A stretch of DNA of 64,000 bases, taken from Dactylonectria macrodidyma (taxonomy: Eukaryota; Ascomycota; Sordariomycetes; Hypocreales; Nectriaceae). The notes below the pieces were generated by a model. That model was not told the origin of the DNA and did not search any database. It saw only the letters and a list, made by a program, of their open reading frames with translations. Below, piece by piece: positions 23,336-34,224 of the stretch. The translations under genes and the position numbers were made by a program. The stretch covers positions 1 through 64,000 of the forward strand of contig JAGMUV010000014.1 in assembly GCA_020744425.1 (NCBI GenBank), read 5' to 3'. Numbering within the stretch: position 1 is the stretch's first letter; every line of letters begins with the position of its first letter.

Positions 23336-24435
23336 ATGTCGACGAAGGTGACAACGATACCAGACACTCCGATGATGAATATTAGTCAGAGGCAGAAGAG
23401 TAATGCCGTCCGTTATCCTTTTTGGTTCGGTGGAAGTGCGAGTAGCATGGCGGCATGCCTCACGCACCCTTTAGACCTCAGTATGTTACAATGGTCCCAT
23501 GGCAATATCCTCGGGGTCATGGATGTGCTAATTAATAGTCACCGTTCTTTAGTCAAAGTACGCGATACGATCGACGCGCGCATAAAGAGTCGCCATACTA
23601 ACACTAACATAGGTACGACTTCAGACACACACGCGCGCAACGTCTGCGGGTATGACGAGTACCATCATCAACATCCTCAAAACCGACGGTCTTCTCAGCT
23701 TCTACAACGGAATCTCGGCTTCACTTGCTCGCCAACTGACCTATTCGACAGTCCGTTTTGGTCTTTACGAAGAGATGAAACAGCGCGCTGGGCCAAACTC
23801 TAACTTTCCGTTGCTTGTAGCTATGGCGGCAACTTCGGGCTTTCTGGGCGGCATGGGAGGCAATTACGCTGACGTGCTCAACATACGCATGCAGCAGGAC
23901 GCGGCACTCCCAGTATACGAACGAAGGAACTATAAAAACGTGGTAGACGGGGTGGTCAGGATGACGAGAGAGGAAGGGCTGGGTAGCTGGTTCCGTGGCT
24001 GGCTTCCGAACTGCAGCCGCGCTGCGGTTACTACAGCTGGCCAGCTTGCGAGCTACGATGCGACCAAGCGCCTATTGATGCAGCATACTCCCATGGGTGA
24101 TACGCTGTCGACTCAATTACTGGCATCACTGCTGGCAGGACTGGTTGCAGCGACGGCGACGAATCCAGTCGACGTTATCAAAACGAAGGCGATGCTGTCA
24201 ACGAATAATCAAGACATCCGAGACATTATAAGGGATCTTTCACGGACAGAAGGTCATGGCTGGATATTCAAGGGATGGGTTCCGAGTTTCCTTCGGCTGG
24301 GACCGTACGTACTACTGCCTAGTTCATATCTGCAGCACTGACATACTTAGTTATACGATATGTACATTCTTGTTCTTAGAGATGCACCGCAAGACGTATA
24401 GAAGGTTTCAGCAGGCCGAGTTCAGAGAATCGTAA
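23336..24435 (+). CDS. Mitochondrial dicarboxylate carrier (DIC1-like, SLC25 family)
   Basis: An inner-membrane exchanger of dicarboxylates for phosphate, sulfate, sulfite or thiosulfate (family knowledge). The model has four exons: 23336-23480, 23553-23557, 23613-24304 and 24351-24435, in total 927 nt or 308 residues, the usual carrier length. All three carrier repeats carry the signature: HPLDLIKVRLQ, ADVLNIRMQQ and NPVDVIKTKAM. The first signature is only completed if a 5 nt exon (tcaaa) is inserted between two consensus introns (gta...ctaat...ttag and gtacgc...ctaac...atag); skipping it breaks the frame. The last exon restores RLGPYTICTFLFLE, a conserved carrier ending. The gene follows SQR in the same direction, and export of sulfide-oxidation products would suit this location. 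Confidence 0.88.
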
Positions 24436-25897
24436 GGGACATATTTGAGTCATGCACTATTAGAATAGAAGTTGGAATTCAATGTCCAAACTCTCCCCAA
24501 TCCCAGAGCCGTTGAGGATTGTCGTGATATTGGCGTTGGTGTTAAACATTGTCTAGTACCTGCTGCCCACCACGCCTATGTGCTGACCTTGTAAGAACAT
24601 TACTCCTTTTAAGAGGGTTCATGTGATGATAAGACACTATGCAGGGTCTTCATGATATTCTCGAACCCAGATGTTGTATGCTGCGGATGTGAGAACCGGC
24701 TCTAGGGTGTCGTTTTGCCCCCGGCAAGTGGAGTGGACCACATCTAAAGGGTGGCCCAACGAATGATCTCGACGGAAATCTCAATCTCTACGATTTTGAT
24801 GATGTGTATAATGTTATCCTTGGCGTGGTGAGTTTCCTATGGAGGCATAAGACTATGCTTGACTTGTGAACACTACCCTAGAATGACGAAAAATATAATC
24901 AAGGCGAAAATAGAGCCAAGCTAATAATTGTTGAAAATCTATTTCAGGTACACTGGCGTCAGTGTACCCGCTCAAGATTCGGCAATCACGCAGATAAGTG
25001 GACCTCAAAGCGGCATTCTCACATGGTCTTGACAGTGTGGCCCATGGCTCTATCTTGGACACGGTGACTTCAAGGCGAGAGATGGCAATCACTTGGCGCA
25101 ACGAAGGATACAACTCAATCAAGCACACCATTGGACTTTTTTGTTTTCTTTTTTCCAGGTGATGGAAATTGATGTGACAAAGTGTGACACCAAGTCTGCT
25201 TACGAACCTCTCGATCCGGTTCCCGAGCACCCTGAAAGGCTACACTGCCTTTACACGTCCCATTGGGCCCGGAAATAATCAGTCACCTGGCCTGTATGAT
25301 TCCTCGATTCTTCTACATGGCCCCGTCTCGCAATTATACAGGCCCTCCTGCAATAGACAAGCCGAGGCGGCCTGGACGGAATACTACTTGTCACTTGGTG
25401 ACATGTGTCTCCCGCCCGCTCCGGACATATGTCGCGTTTGTACGGACCTAAAGTCGTACGACTGAGCGGTTTATTTTGAGATCAATGCCGAGCATGGAGC
25501 GGATGTTTCGCCTGCCTACAGAGTGCCGGGTTGCGGCGAGTGCGGCTGCGGCATGTGCGGCATTCATACCGCTACGCACCGACATACTACAATGCTGCGG
25601 ATAGGGTAGACCGGCTCGAAACTCCATTTCGAATGCATATTACATGGATAAACGTAGATGAGTTACTACACAAATACGTAATTCAATACATTTTGAAGTT
25701 TGAAGATCGACATGCCGAGGTGGTACCAGCGGCATTTGCGGCGGTTGAGATTCAACCTCACGTATTCGTTTGGGGATCCACTGTGAACTACAGGATCATA
25801 GATATAAAACACATAAACCATCTTCTGAATTTGAGAAGCCATCAACAATCAATCAACTCATCATCTACAGCCCAATTCGATCTCTTCTCCATTCAAA
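24436..25897. other. Intergenic region without a recognisable gene
   Basis: Short ORFs occur on both strands, but none shows a domain, a consistent codon pattern or a splice structure I recognise. The last ~400 bases probably hold the cyanide hydratase promoter and leader (pyrimidine-rich, ending tctccattcaaaATG). Confidence 0.5.
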
Positions 25898-27178
25898 ATG
25901 CCTGCCACAATCCGCCAGTACAAAGCTGCCTGTGTTCAGTCTGAGCCAGGATGGTTCAATCTCGAGAAATCAGTCAAGAAGACTATTGCACTCATCGAGG
26001 AGGCCGGAGAAAAGGACTGCAAGCTCATTGCTTTCCCTGAACTTTGTGAGTGTCATAACCCAATGAACTTTAGTCATCACTAACGGATTAGGGATCCCGG
26101 GGTATGAACATTCTGTACGTGAACTTTACGGAAGTCTCTAACTGAGTCTTAGATACCCCTATTGGCAATGGCGTGTGAACTACCAGGACTCCCTGCCATT
26201 GCTCAAGGAGTACCACCAGAACAGTCTTCGACCTGATTCTGAGGAAATGAGGCGCATTCGCTCTGCCGCCAAGGCCGCCAAGATCTTCGTGTCAATTGGC
26301 TATTCCGAAATTGACGGACATACCCTCTACACGACCCAAGTCATCATTGACCCAAGAGGCGAAATCATCAACCACCGCCGCAAGATCAAGCCGACCCACG
26401 TTGAGAAGCTTGTTTTCGGCGAGGGCACTGGAGACACCCTTGACAGCGTTGTTGAGACTGAGATTGGCGCTCTCGGCCACCTCAACTGCTGGGAGAATGT
26501 ACGAAAACCTATGCCCTTTCCCGCTCCTACCATAACTGACTGGCACAGATGAACCCCTTCCTTAAGGCCCATGCTTGCACCCAGCACGAGGAAGTTCACG
26601 TTGCTGCCTGGCCTGTCTACCCGCCGGCATCTTCTCTGAAGTACCCTGACCCATACACCAACATCTCCGAGGTCCAGTCTGACCTGGTCACCCCGGCCTA
26701 TGCCTACGAGACCGGCACCTGGACCCTAGCGCCAACCCAGGTTGTTACTCGCGAGGGCGCACGCCTCAACCTCCCCAAGCGCCTCCAAGATGATGAGGCA
26801 GCTGTTGATGCCGAGGCCGCGGTCATTGGTAACGGTTTCGCCCGGATTTACCGCCCCGATGGCTTCCGGGCCGTCGACGACCCCGCCAAGACCTTTGATG
26901 GTATCTTTATCGTTGATATCGACCTCGATGAGAACCTTCTCACTAAGAGGCTAGCTGATTTTGTATGTTGCGCTGATCCTCAACCTACGATATACTTGCG
27001 CTGACTGACATTGTGGAAACAGGGTGGCCATTACATGCGCCCTGATCTTATCCGCTTGCAGGTGGACAAGGTCCCAAAGCATTATGTGGTGGATGCTAAC
27101 ACTAAGGACCCAAAGGACCTCATTAGTACCATGGAGCGACTCGGTCTGACCAAGCCCCTCCCCGCAGAGGACGAATGA
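25898..27178 (+). CDS. Cyanide hydratase (nitrilase superfamily)
   Basis: Converts hydrogen cyanide to formamide in the cytosol. Five exons (25898-26045, 26092-26101, 26153-26498, 26549-26962, 27023-27178) sum to 1074 nt, 357 residues, normal for the family. Exon 2 is only 10 nt (ggatcccggg) but is required to spell the conserved WIPGYPYW. The catalytic triad is visible: E48 in AFPELW, K130 in [12 protein letters not shown] and C165 in LNCWENMNPF. The block [13 protein letters not shown] near the end and the absence of a signal peptide fit fungal cyanide hydratases better than arylacetonitrilases, although an aliphatic nitrilase activity cannot be excluded. Neighbouring genes detoxify sulfide, the other classical cytochrome oxidase poison. 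Confidence 0.92.
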
Positions 27179-27473
27179 AGCCAACTCCCGGTTCTAAGCG
27201 ACACCATCTTGTAACTAAGTGTATCTAGATAGATGTTTCCGGCAGTCTATGACTATAGGGCCTCGGGGTATCTCTCCTCTCTCCTCAATTCAATCATTCA
27301 TCCTTGCATATGAATCTCCCGAATGTATTGAGGTACAAGATGTAAAACATAACAGCTGGATCTTCACCTTCATGACTGACATGTTTCGTTATTCTCTGCT
27401 GTATTGAGAGTGAAACTGCCCCGAAAGTAATGCGTGCGCGTCACTCCGCTCCGAAATCCTTCACATTAAGTTC

Positions 27474-28625
27474 CTATTCCACTTCACATACTTCCATTAT
27501 CCCTGACCATAGATGACCTATGAAAATTTGACGCTTCATCCAATCTTGACATAACTCAATAGGATCGTGGTCCTCTGAAAATGTGCTGAAGCTCCCAGTC
27601 CCCGGCGCGATGAAGTGGGTATGCAAAGTAATGTCCCCAGTTTTCCAGTCAAGCCCGCTCGCAAACCAGGTGAATAGTTGGGGATGTTCAACACAGTCGA
27701 CAAAGACCATTTTGAGCGGATGTGAACTTGGATCTCCATGCTGAAGATTTCGGCGAGCTCGTGCTCTAATTCGACTGAGGGCGGCCATCCATTCCTGTTC
27801 AGTATCGTTCTCGCTAATCTCGCCGAAGCCAGATCCATCAGCACGTGAGAAAACGCCTAGTTCTAGGCAGGGAAGTCTTGCTATCTCTATCCAGGAACCA
27901 GAGTCTGGATCCATGTCTAAGTTGTAGAGAGCTAGTCGTCGTAGTTTTGGCCAACATGTTGCCCACACCTGAGGTTCGCTGCGGCCCTCCACTGTGGCAA
28001 GATAAAGTTCATCTCGAACGCTGACGAATTCTTCCAGGTGAACAAGAGGTTCGAATCCCTGCCTTAGAATAGGCCGAACACCCTCTACATCATCTTCTGG
28101 GTAGAGGCTCCGCAGTGGCATGTCGATGGTGAGACACTTCAATACCGGAGCCAAGGTCAGAAGAATGTCTCGTACAACTATGGCAGTCGGCATATCCGCG
28201 AGTGGTGAATATAATGGCGGAGGGGTTTCAAATGTCACTTGATATGCCTCAGGCGCATCCGCGGTATTCGGATTGAGCGCGTCTGGAGTATCGGGCTCCG
28301 GTGGCGACTCTGGATACGTCTCTTCGTATGGCTCAAGATAGAGCCGAACGTGGCGACAATGATGGAAGAACTTTTCAACAGAGGTAGACTGCAAGCATTG
28401 CAAAAACCTGCACGCTTTGCTATTTGAGTCGATGCGGAGGCAATATTGCCAAAGTAGGTCCGTCGCTCTTGGATACGTAGCCCAGCAAACTCTTGTAAAG
28501 GCGATGAGGGTTTTGGTGATTACGTGAGACGCCGGGAATAGCGCTTCATTCCACATACTTGGCACTAGATTCCCGACGATCATTTGGAGGATCTCGTTAG
28601 GCAATTTTTGTGCCGGCATCTTCAC
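27474..28625 (-). CDS. F-box-like protein of unknown function
   Basis: An uninterrupted 383-codon frame. Residues 3-40 (QKLPNEILQMIVGNLVP with following hydrophobic positions) resemble an F-box, the module that would dock to SKP1 in an SCF ubiquitin ligase. The remaining ~340 residues lack recognisable repeats but have Leu/Trp-rich stretches (CWPKLRRLALYNL) of the kind found in divergent fungal F-box/LRR-like proteins. An acidic Pro-rich insert lies about residues 100-135. The start could equally be M3. Large families of such proteins exist in filamentous fungi and substrates are unknown. No close functional link to the neighbours is evident. Confidence 0.72.
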   Translation of the reverse strand: MKMPAQKLPNEILQMIVGNLVPSMWNEALFPASHVITKTLIAFTRVCWATYPRATDLLWQYCLRIDSNSKACRFLQCLQSTSVEKFFHHCRHVRLYLEPYEETYPESPPEPDTPDALNPNTADAPEAYQVTFETPPPLYSPLADMPTAIVVRDILLTLAPVLKCLTIDMPLRSLYPEDDVEGVRPILRQGFEPLVHLEEFVSVRDELYLATVEGRSEPQVWATCWPKLRRLALYNLDMDPDSGSWIEIARLPCLELGVFSRADGSGFGEISENDTEQEWMAALSRIRARARRNLQHGDPSSHPLKMVFVDCVEHPQLFTWFASGLDWKTGDITLHTHFIAPGTGSFSTFSEDHDPIELCQDWMKRQIFIGHLWSGIMEVCEVE

Positions 28626-29158
28626 TTGTTGGGGTTGGTGATGATGAATTGTTTAGGTCTTGATGAGCAAAGGATAGACAGATGCGGGGAAGCAAGGGGA
28701 AACTTCAGGGTCGTACAGGACCACCCGTACTTACTAAGTGGGCAAGCCACTTAATAAGCGGGCAAGCCACAATACAATTGACGCATGATAGGGCACGATT
28801 CTACGAAGAGGTCAAATGCCCGTCATCACAATAGCTCCCCAACATTTATATCATAGTGTGAAGCGTTTCGCTCGCTTGTGGAGTATACCAATATGAGATC
28901 ACGATGTGGTCCGAGCGCGTACTCTGTTATCAAGTCCGTATTACCGTACTATCCAATGTCTGGTTCTATTATCAGCACCATTATGTCTAACATTTCAACA
29001 CAATGCCCTTCCATAGTTCGCTCTGCCGAATCTCAATCATGACCTAGACGCCGACAAACAGTATTGTACACGCGGTGACCAGGAACAGCCGACCTAGGGA
29101 AGTTTTAGCTTGAGCATACAAAGGTCACGACTAGAAATTTTGGGAGTAACTCACCGGC
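28626..29158. other. Intergenic region
   Basis: Holds the upstream region of the F-box gene, with a short near-tandem repeat (gtgggcaagccactta / gcgggcaagccacaat, 28738-28772). No gene seen. Confidence 0.5.
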
Positions 29159-31064
29159 CTAGTCATGCTGGGTACTGTACAGGATCGTCTGAACGCCGTC
29201 CAGCACGACACCAAAGCTGGCCAGATTCGCCGTGATCATCATCAGTACGTTGCCCACAGCACCGACGCAGCAGGGCCCTCGCCTTGGTGTCGGTATACCT
29301 CGCGCGGGAAAGAGCGTGGTGACGACGACCTCGGGCAGCATGAAGACGACGATAAACCAGCCTCAGATGAGCAGACGAAGGCGGACGTCATGCCAAATGG
29401 CGACGAAGCAGAAGACGAGCAGCATGATGGCGACAGAGCGGGCGCTAGAACGCTAGGAGCGGTAGTAGCATCGCTAAGGGGCACGTGGATGTAGCGGATA
29501 AGCTAGCGGTAGTAGGATTGGTGCTAGACGCGCCAGAAGGAAATGATAGAGAAGTCATTAGAGACGCAGCGAATTATATTCTCTAGTGGGTGAACGTCGT
29601 CGAGGAGAGCCTAGAGGCGGAAGAGGCGCTAGGGTAGGAGGAGCTTCAGCCAGATGAAGTGGAGTTTAAAGAAAGAGACCAGAGAGACCTGGGCAGCGGT
29701 GTATTCAGCCTAGATGGGGTGGCTTGGGGAATGGCGCTGATGTAGTTATAGTGTAGGATGACCTCCGTGACAATGAGGGTAAGAATGAAACGGATGGCAT
29801 AGCGAAGGGTGCGCGGGGTCTCGATGTCAGTGGGCCGGTGCCTGAGCTGGGATATAAAGCTATTAAAGGTGAGGGTAGGGCCGGTTAGATACAGCGGGCT
29901 GTAAATAGCGTAGGCGACGTAATTGCGGAAGCTATAGTCCTTCGGCGCGGCTGGGATGGTGATGTGATCGCGTTTAGAGATGTCGACAGGGTCTAGCTGT
30001 TTGTTATTAGGGGTATTAGAATAGACCCATTTTGTCTAGAGATTGCTATTTTGGGCATACCTAGAGAGGGCTGGCGCCGCTGGAGCAGAAACTCCAGTAG
30101 TAATCTAGGTTGAAAGCTGATGAGGCGTAGGATGGTGAAGTTGAAGAGAACCTCCCAACGCGGGTTCAGACCGCCATAACTATCCAGCCAGCTCCCCCAG
30201 TAGATAAGGCTGGGCTTGAGGCCCTCGCTTGACGATGATGACGCGATGTGCCTCGCAATATCCTCGAAGCGGTATCTCTGGCTGAGCTTGTTGGCCGGGA
30301 GGAGAAGGACATTGAATGTCCACATCGCCAGAGGCACATACCTCCAGGGAATGGCCTTGACCAATTTGTAGTTGATATAGAGGATCGGCGTGACGTTTGC
30401 GGCCGATACGCCGTGCAGTACGATGAGGAAGATTAAGGCCAAAGAATAGTCAAAGGACGCGCGCTGCTCCAGGCGGGAGTTGCCTTGTTCGGTGATCGAG
30501 TTCTTGGAGACCTCTGCCGGCACGCGAACACGATGTTCCACACTCGCCGCGAGAGGAGGTAAATGATCATGATGGAGCCTATGCATGGTAGGTTGGAACG
30601 AATGAAACCATACTGCTGGTCTGATGCGTCCTATGCACCTTTCAGTATTTTCGACTTCTTCCACTATGGCGGGATAGACCTACTGTTTTTCGCCCAGGGA
30701 TCCAACCGTTTGACAGGAAGCGCTCGTACTTTGTGTACCGAGGATCAGAAGCCGCGGTTCCAATGTTAGGAAACCACCCTACATTCGTACAGGAAGCTTT
30801 CAAACGCACGCCTTGATACATAGTAGGCTATCCAGAACATGTACGGCACGGCGGCGATTAAGACGAAGTAGTACAGGTAAAACTCGGAGGCGCTCAATGT
30901 CGACGGCTCGGCGCGGCTTTGGGCCTCGTTCGAGGCACCTTGCTCGGTGTGAGGTGATTGTGCGCCCTGACGACGGTCTTGTAGGCTATGGAGGAGAATG
31001 TGGTTAAGCGCGTGTCGAAGGTATCGAGGTCATAGATGTTGCGAAAAAAAGACGAGATGCCCAT
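29159..31064 (-). pseudogene. Decayed GUP1-like membrane-bound O-acyltransferase (MBOAT)
   Basis: Minus-strand fragments in several frames together trace most of a GUP1-type MBOAT, the ER protein that remodels GPI anchors and affects glycerol uptake. An N-terminal piece begins MGISSFFRNIYDLDTFDTR (from 31064), followed by YTKYERFLSNGWIPGRK. A long middle piece contains GGLNPRWEVLFNFTILRLISF (30100-30500). Then come PLYLTGPTLTFNSFISQLRH and a C-terminal VVLDGVQTILY. Between them the conserved WRAWHRS-like core near 29540 reads with TAG stops and Arg/His substitutions. The stops are TGG or CAG codons changed by G-to-A or C-to-T, as in RIP. Several frameshifts are also present. It is probably a duplicated copy that was mutated and lost. 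Confidence 0.82.
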
Positions 31065-31759
31065 GATGATGATGGGTGGCTTGCGAAGAGGTGGCAATTA
31101 TCGGGTTCACTCTCCTTTCAGGGTCGTTAGGGGGGGCTTCGCGGATGAAGCGTGTGAATGTTCGTTTGGTCAAGGATAAACTCAGAAGTTTACAGTGCCC
31201 CATACCGCTCGCCGTAAACTAAATGCCAGTATTAGATGCTCTGATGAGTGGCAAAGCATCCCACTTCAAGAGCCCCACGCCGGCCTTCTGGGAACTTGAT
31301 CTAGTTCCCATATGGCGCAATGGGACTGACACCGAGCTTGGGCTACGACATGATTCTCAAATTCATTTATTCCGCATAGTAACCGGAAGCTAGATCTAGT
31401 CCACGCAATGTGAACTTAGCTTCAAATGCCACCATGAGCTGCGACTTGAGCCAGACCTGAGTGGGGCGGAGCTCACCTCATCCCAGTCAATTAATTCCCT
31501 GATAGCTGACCCTGACCGGTGATAGAATAATGAAAACCTTTTCCTATTGCCTCAAATTATCGATGTGAAAAGCTCTGACGCTTCTTGCGTGGTGAATGAA
31601 CCATGTCAAGGGAATTCGTGGCTGAAGGGAATTTGATCTAGAGCCCGTGACTCCTAAGATGCGGATGCTTATGATGTAAGCCGGCACTTCTTCTCTCCCG
31701 ACGGGGTAGCATCAGGGCAACTTATAAGTTAGGCCCATCACGCGACGAGGCGCCTGGGC
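31065..31759. other. Intergenic region
   Basis: No gene or repeat recognised; the bases just before 31760 may be an old promoter of the alcohol dehydrogenase relic. Confidence 0.5.
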
Positions 31760-32512
31760 TTGACTGCAACCGCACGTTTCCGTCTTACCCTCGAATCAAC
31801 CATCAAATCCACCGAGGATTCTCCTCCTAAATGTTCAACGTCATGTCAGCCCCCAAAGACCGCCCGTGCCTGGCTTGTCACAGGCGTCCACCATGACAGC
31901 TTTAGTGGGGCGGAGCATCAGAGCGACGTGCCTTTTCCTGAGCTGGGTGACTACGATGTCCGCGTCAGGGTTGAGGCTGTCTCCTTGACCTACAGACATT
32001 TGGTGATTCCCAGAGCTAGCACAGATGATGAGGGTTCTCGATTCCGATGGGGTTCTCGAACTGCTGACTGACTCTGTTAATAAAGGGGCTTTATCCCTTT
32101 GCCATGAAAACTCCAGTCATTGCAGGCTCTGATGGCGCCGGCTGTGTTCTTGCGGTGGGATCAAAGGTGACTGAGTTCGCTGTAGGCGCCAAGGTCTGCA
32201 ACCCTGTTCAACGAGATGCATCAAAAGAATCCAATTACCCCCGAGGCAGTGGGAAGCGGCCCGGGTGGTGCTGTTGACGGGACTCTGCCCTTCTACGGTG
32301 TATTCCCCGACCACGGACTCGTTCATGCTCCAGGCTCACTGAATGCCATCGAAGCCAGTACTCTGACGTGTGCCCCGCTTACCGCGTGGAATGCTCTCTA
32401 TGGATTGCAGTCGAAGAGCATCAAGGCTGGCGATTGGGTCCTAACGCAGGGCGCCGGCGGTGTCAGTTTGGCTGCCATACAGTTCGCCGCTGCTGCCGAG
32501 TTCCAAGAATAG
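31760..32512 (+). pseudogene. Zinc-less alcohol dehydrogenase / enoyl reductase-like relic (MDR superfamily), 3' truncated
   Basis: Fragments in three frames match the N-terminal two-thirds of a medium-chain dehydrogenase: ARAWLVTGVHHDSF and YDVRVRVEAVSLTYRHLVIPR; then after an interruption MKTPVIAGSDGAGCVLAVGSKV; then NAIEASTLTCAPLTAWNALYGL and WVLTQGAGGVSLAAIQFA with the nucleotide-binding loop. An extra C near 32206 shifts the frame. The likely first-intron donor after CCCAGAG now reads ct instead of gt, and the presumptive ATG near 31836 is out of frame with exon 1. The frame stops at 32512, before the end of the cofactor domain, and the next recognisable sequence belongs to a different enzyme. 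This is a clear relic. Confidence 0.82.
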
Positions 32513-32624
32513 GCAATTAAAATACGGCAACACTCGCCTCGGAGCAAGATTTGGATATAGTTTGGGAGTGTTAGTGCTGCACTGGAAGTTGCGCGTTGCT
32601 GCTAACCCGATGCTCTTGTAGGGA

Positions 32625-33170
32625 AGCGATGCTGGTGGCCATGGACATGAGAGCGGCGCGAGCATTGTCCCACTAATCCCGGAAGTAGTTGATACGCTTC
32701 GAGACGGTGGATTCCCTGATATCTCTCTCATTGCTGCTGGAGGTATCATGGACGGCCGGGCCACAGCAGCAGCTCTTGCGCTCGAGGCTTCTGGGGTGGT
32801 TTTGGGAACACGGTTTCTAGGTGGCGAGGAGGCCAAAGTGCCGGCTGAGTTCCACAAAATCATTTTCGAAACCTCTGATGGGGACGAGTCTACGGCAAGG
32901 TCTAGGGCGTTCGATGCGATGTGGGGACTCAACATTTGGCCTGACATATATGACGGCCGGTGTCTCAAAAACTCCATGTACCAGAATGTCAAGCATAGGA
33001 TGTTTGACAAGGAGGCGAGAATCGAGCTTCAACGGGATTTAGAGCAGCAAGCGAGCCAGGATGTGAGCATCAAGAATTCGATGAGTAATTGGGCAAGCAC
33101 AGGAGTGGGCATGGTCAATAAAATTGAGAGGCAGCTGAATTTCCGTGGGTCAGGCGTAGACACTGATTAA
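32625..33170 (+). pseudogene. 3' fragment of a nitronate monooxygenase (2-nitropropane dioxygenase)
   Basis: Starting after an intact-looking intron end (gctaac...cttgtag, ending 32624), an open frame of about 180 codons matches the C-terminal half of nitronate monooxygenases: GSDAGGHGHESGAS, then PLIPEVVDTL, LIAAGGIMDGRATAAAL and GVVLGTRFLGGEEA, the FMN phosphate-binding blocks. The N-terminal half of the barrel is absent; the upstream DNA is the alcohol dehydrogenase relic. The frame itself has no stop, so decay may be recent, but the protein lacks half its barrel. An alternative, a fused transcript with the upstream relic, seems unlikely because the upstream part is broken. Confidence 0.8.
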
Positions 33171-33172
33171 GA

Positions 33173-34224
33173 CTAAGTCGATGGCAACGATACTTCTTTC
33201 TCAAGGGTCCTAGAACGCATGACCGAAGCCCGCGACAGAGTGCTTCTCATGAAGTAGGCGTAATGTTTGAGGATATTCTAGTCTCGCATATGTTTATGGT
33301 TATATATCAGCCTAGATAGTGCACTTGAATAATGTGGGATTTGACACTCGCTATCTAATGGCCAAGGCAATCTACAGCGCACTATTAGTGTTCGGGAGCC
33401 TCGGCTACTTTTGGTTAGTAGATGACGACACGCTGTCATCAGATCAAACTACGTCATTACGCTCAGAGGAGAGGAACACCTCATTCTACCATGCGAGAGA
33501 GGAGAGACGTAATTCAATATATTCCTTATCTCTCACAATTGCTCCAGACGGGGGAAAGGGGACACGCTGAGCTTCGAAGGGAAGGTGAACAGTGCACCGG
33601 CACTCGGCACTGCCCATGGCTACAAAGATTCATGCACTAGACTAGAATGAGGCGATTTGATCGGGCAATCTAGCTAATACAGAAGCTCGGTCAAGGACTC
33701 AACCATGATTCGACCCACGTGCTGCACGGATAGTCGGGGTGGATAATCAGGGCTCATTCCGCCCATGCCAATCGCTGACACATTCAGGGTCTAATGGCGG
33801 TACTTTAGAAGCGGATTGGAGCGTGCCTGATATGCACACCATTTTGATTGATTGGGAGCTGCCTCGGCATGCTATCTTATAGGTGGAGGATCAGCATGTT
33901 GAAACTTTACAACCGATTCAAAAGGACCGGGGCTTGTCGATCACCATCCGGTCTCGCTCGTTTCGCTCATCTCATTGGCTGTTGACCTGGACCTCATGGA
34001 ACTCGGCAAACATCGCAGTAATTGTTATTGCGCAACATTGGTCGAAGTTCCATTAAAAACACCTTCTCCTTTTGTCATATTGCTCCATGTAGATATATTG
34101 CCCGCTGTTTCAAAACTTTGCTGTGAAAGTAGAAAACTATATAGGTTTGTCACCATCGTCTATCTAGGGCGGCAGCTCGATACTCTCGGCACTCTTTCCC
34201 AAAGACCAACAAGACACAGCAAGC
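33173..34224. other. Intergenic region, includes RNase T2 promoter
   Basis: No coding signal beyond short chance frames. The final ~100 bases (ctatataggtttg... to aagacacagcaagcATG) look like a fungal core promoter and leader for the downstream gene. Confidence 0.5.

Noticed and set aside
24853..25465. Overlapping ORFs on both strands between the carrier and cyanide hydratase
   Set aside because: No domain or conserved motif recognised and no consistent exon structure.
28044..28064. tRNA B-box-like ggttcgaatcc
   Set aside because: No matching A box or cloverleaf around it, and it lies inside the coding frame of the F-box-like gene.
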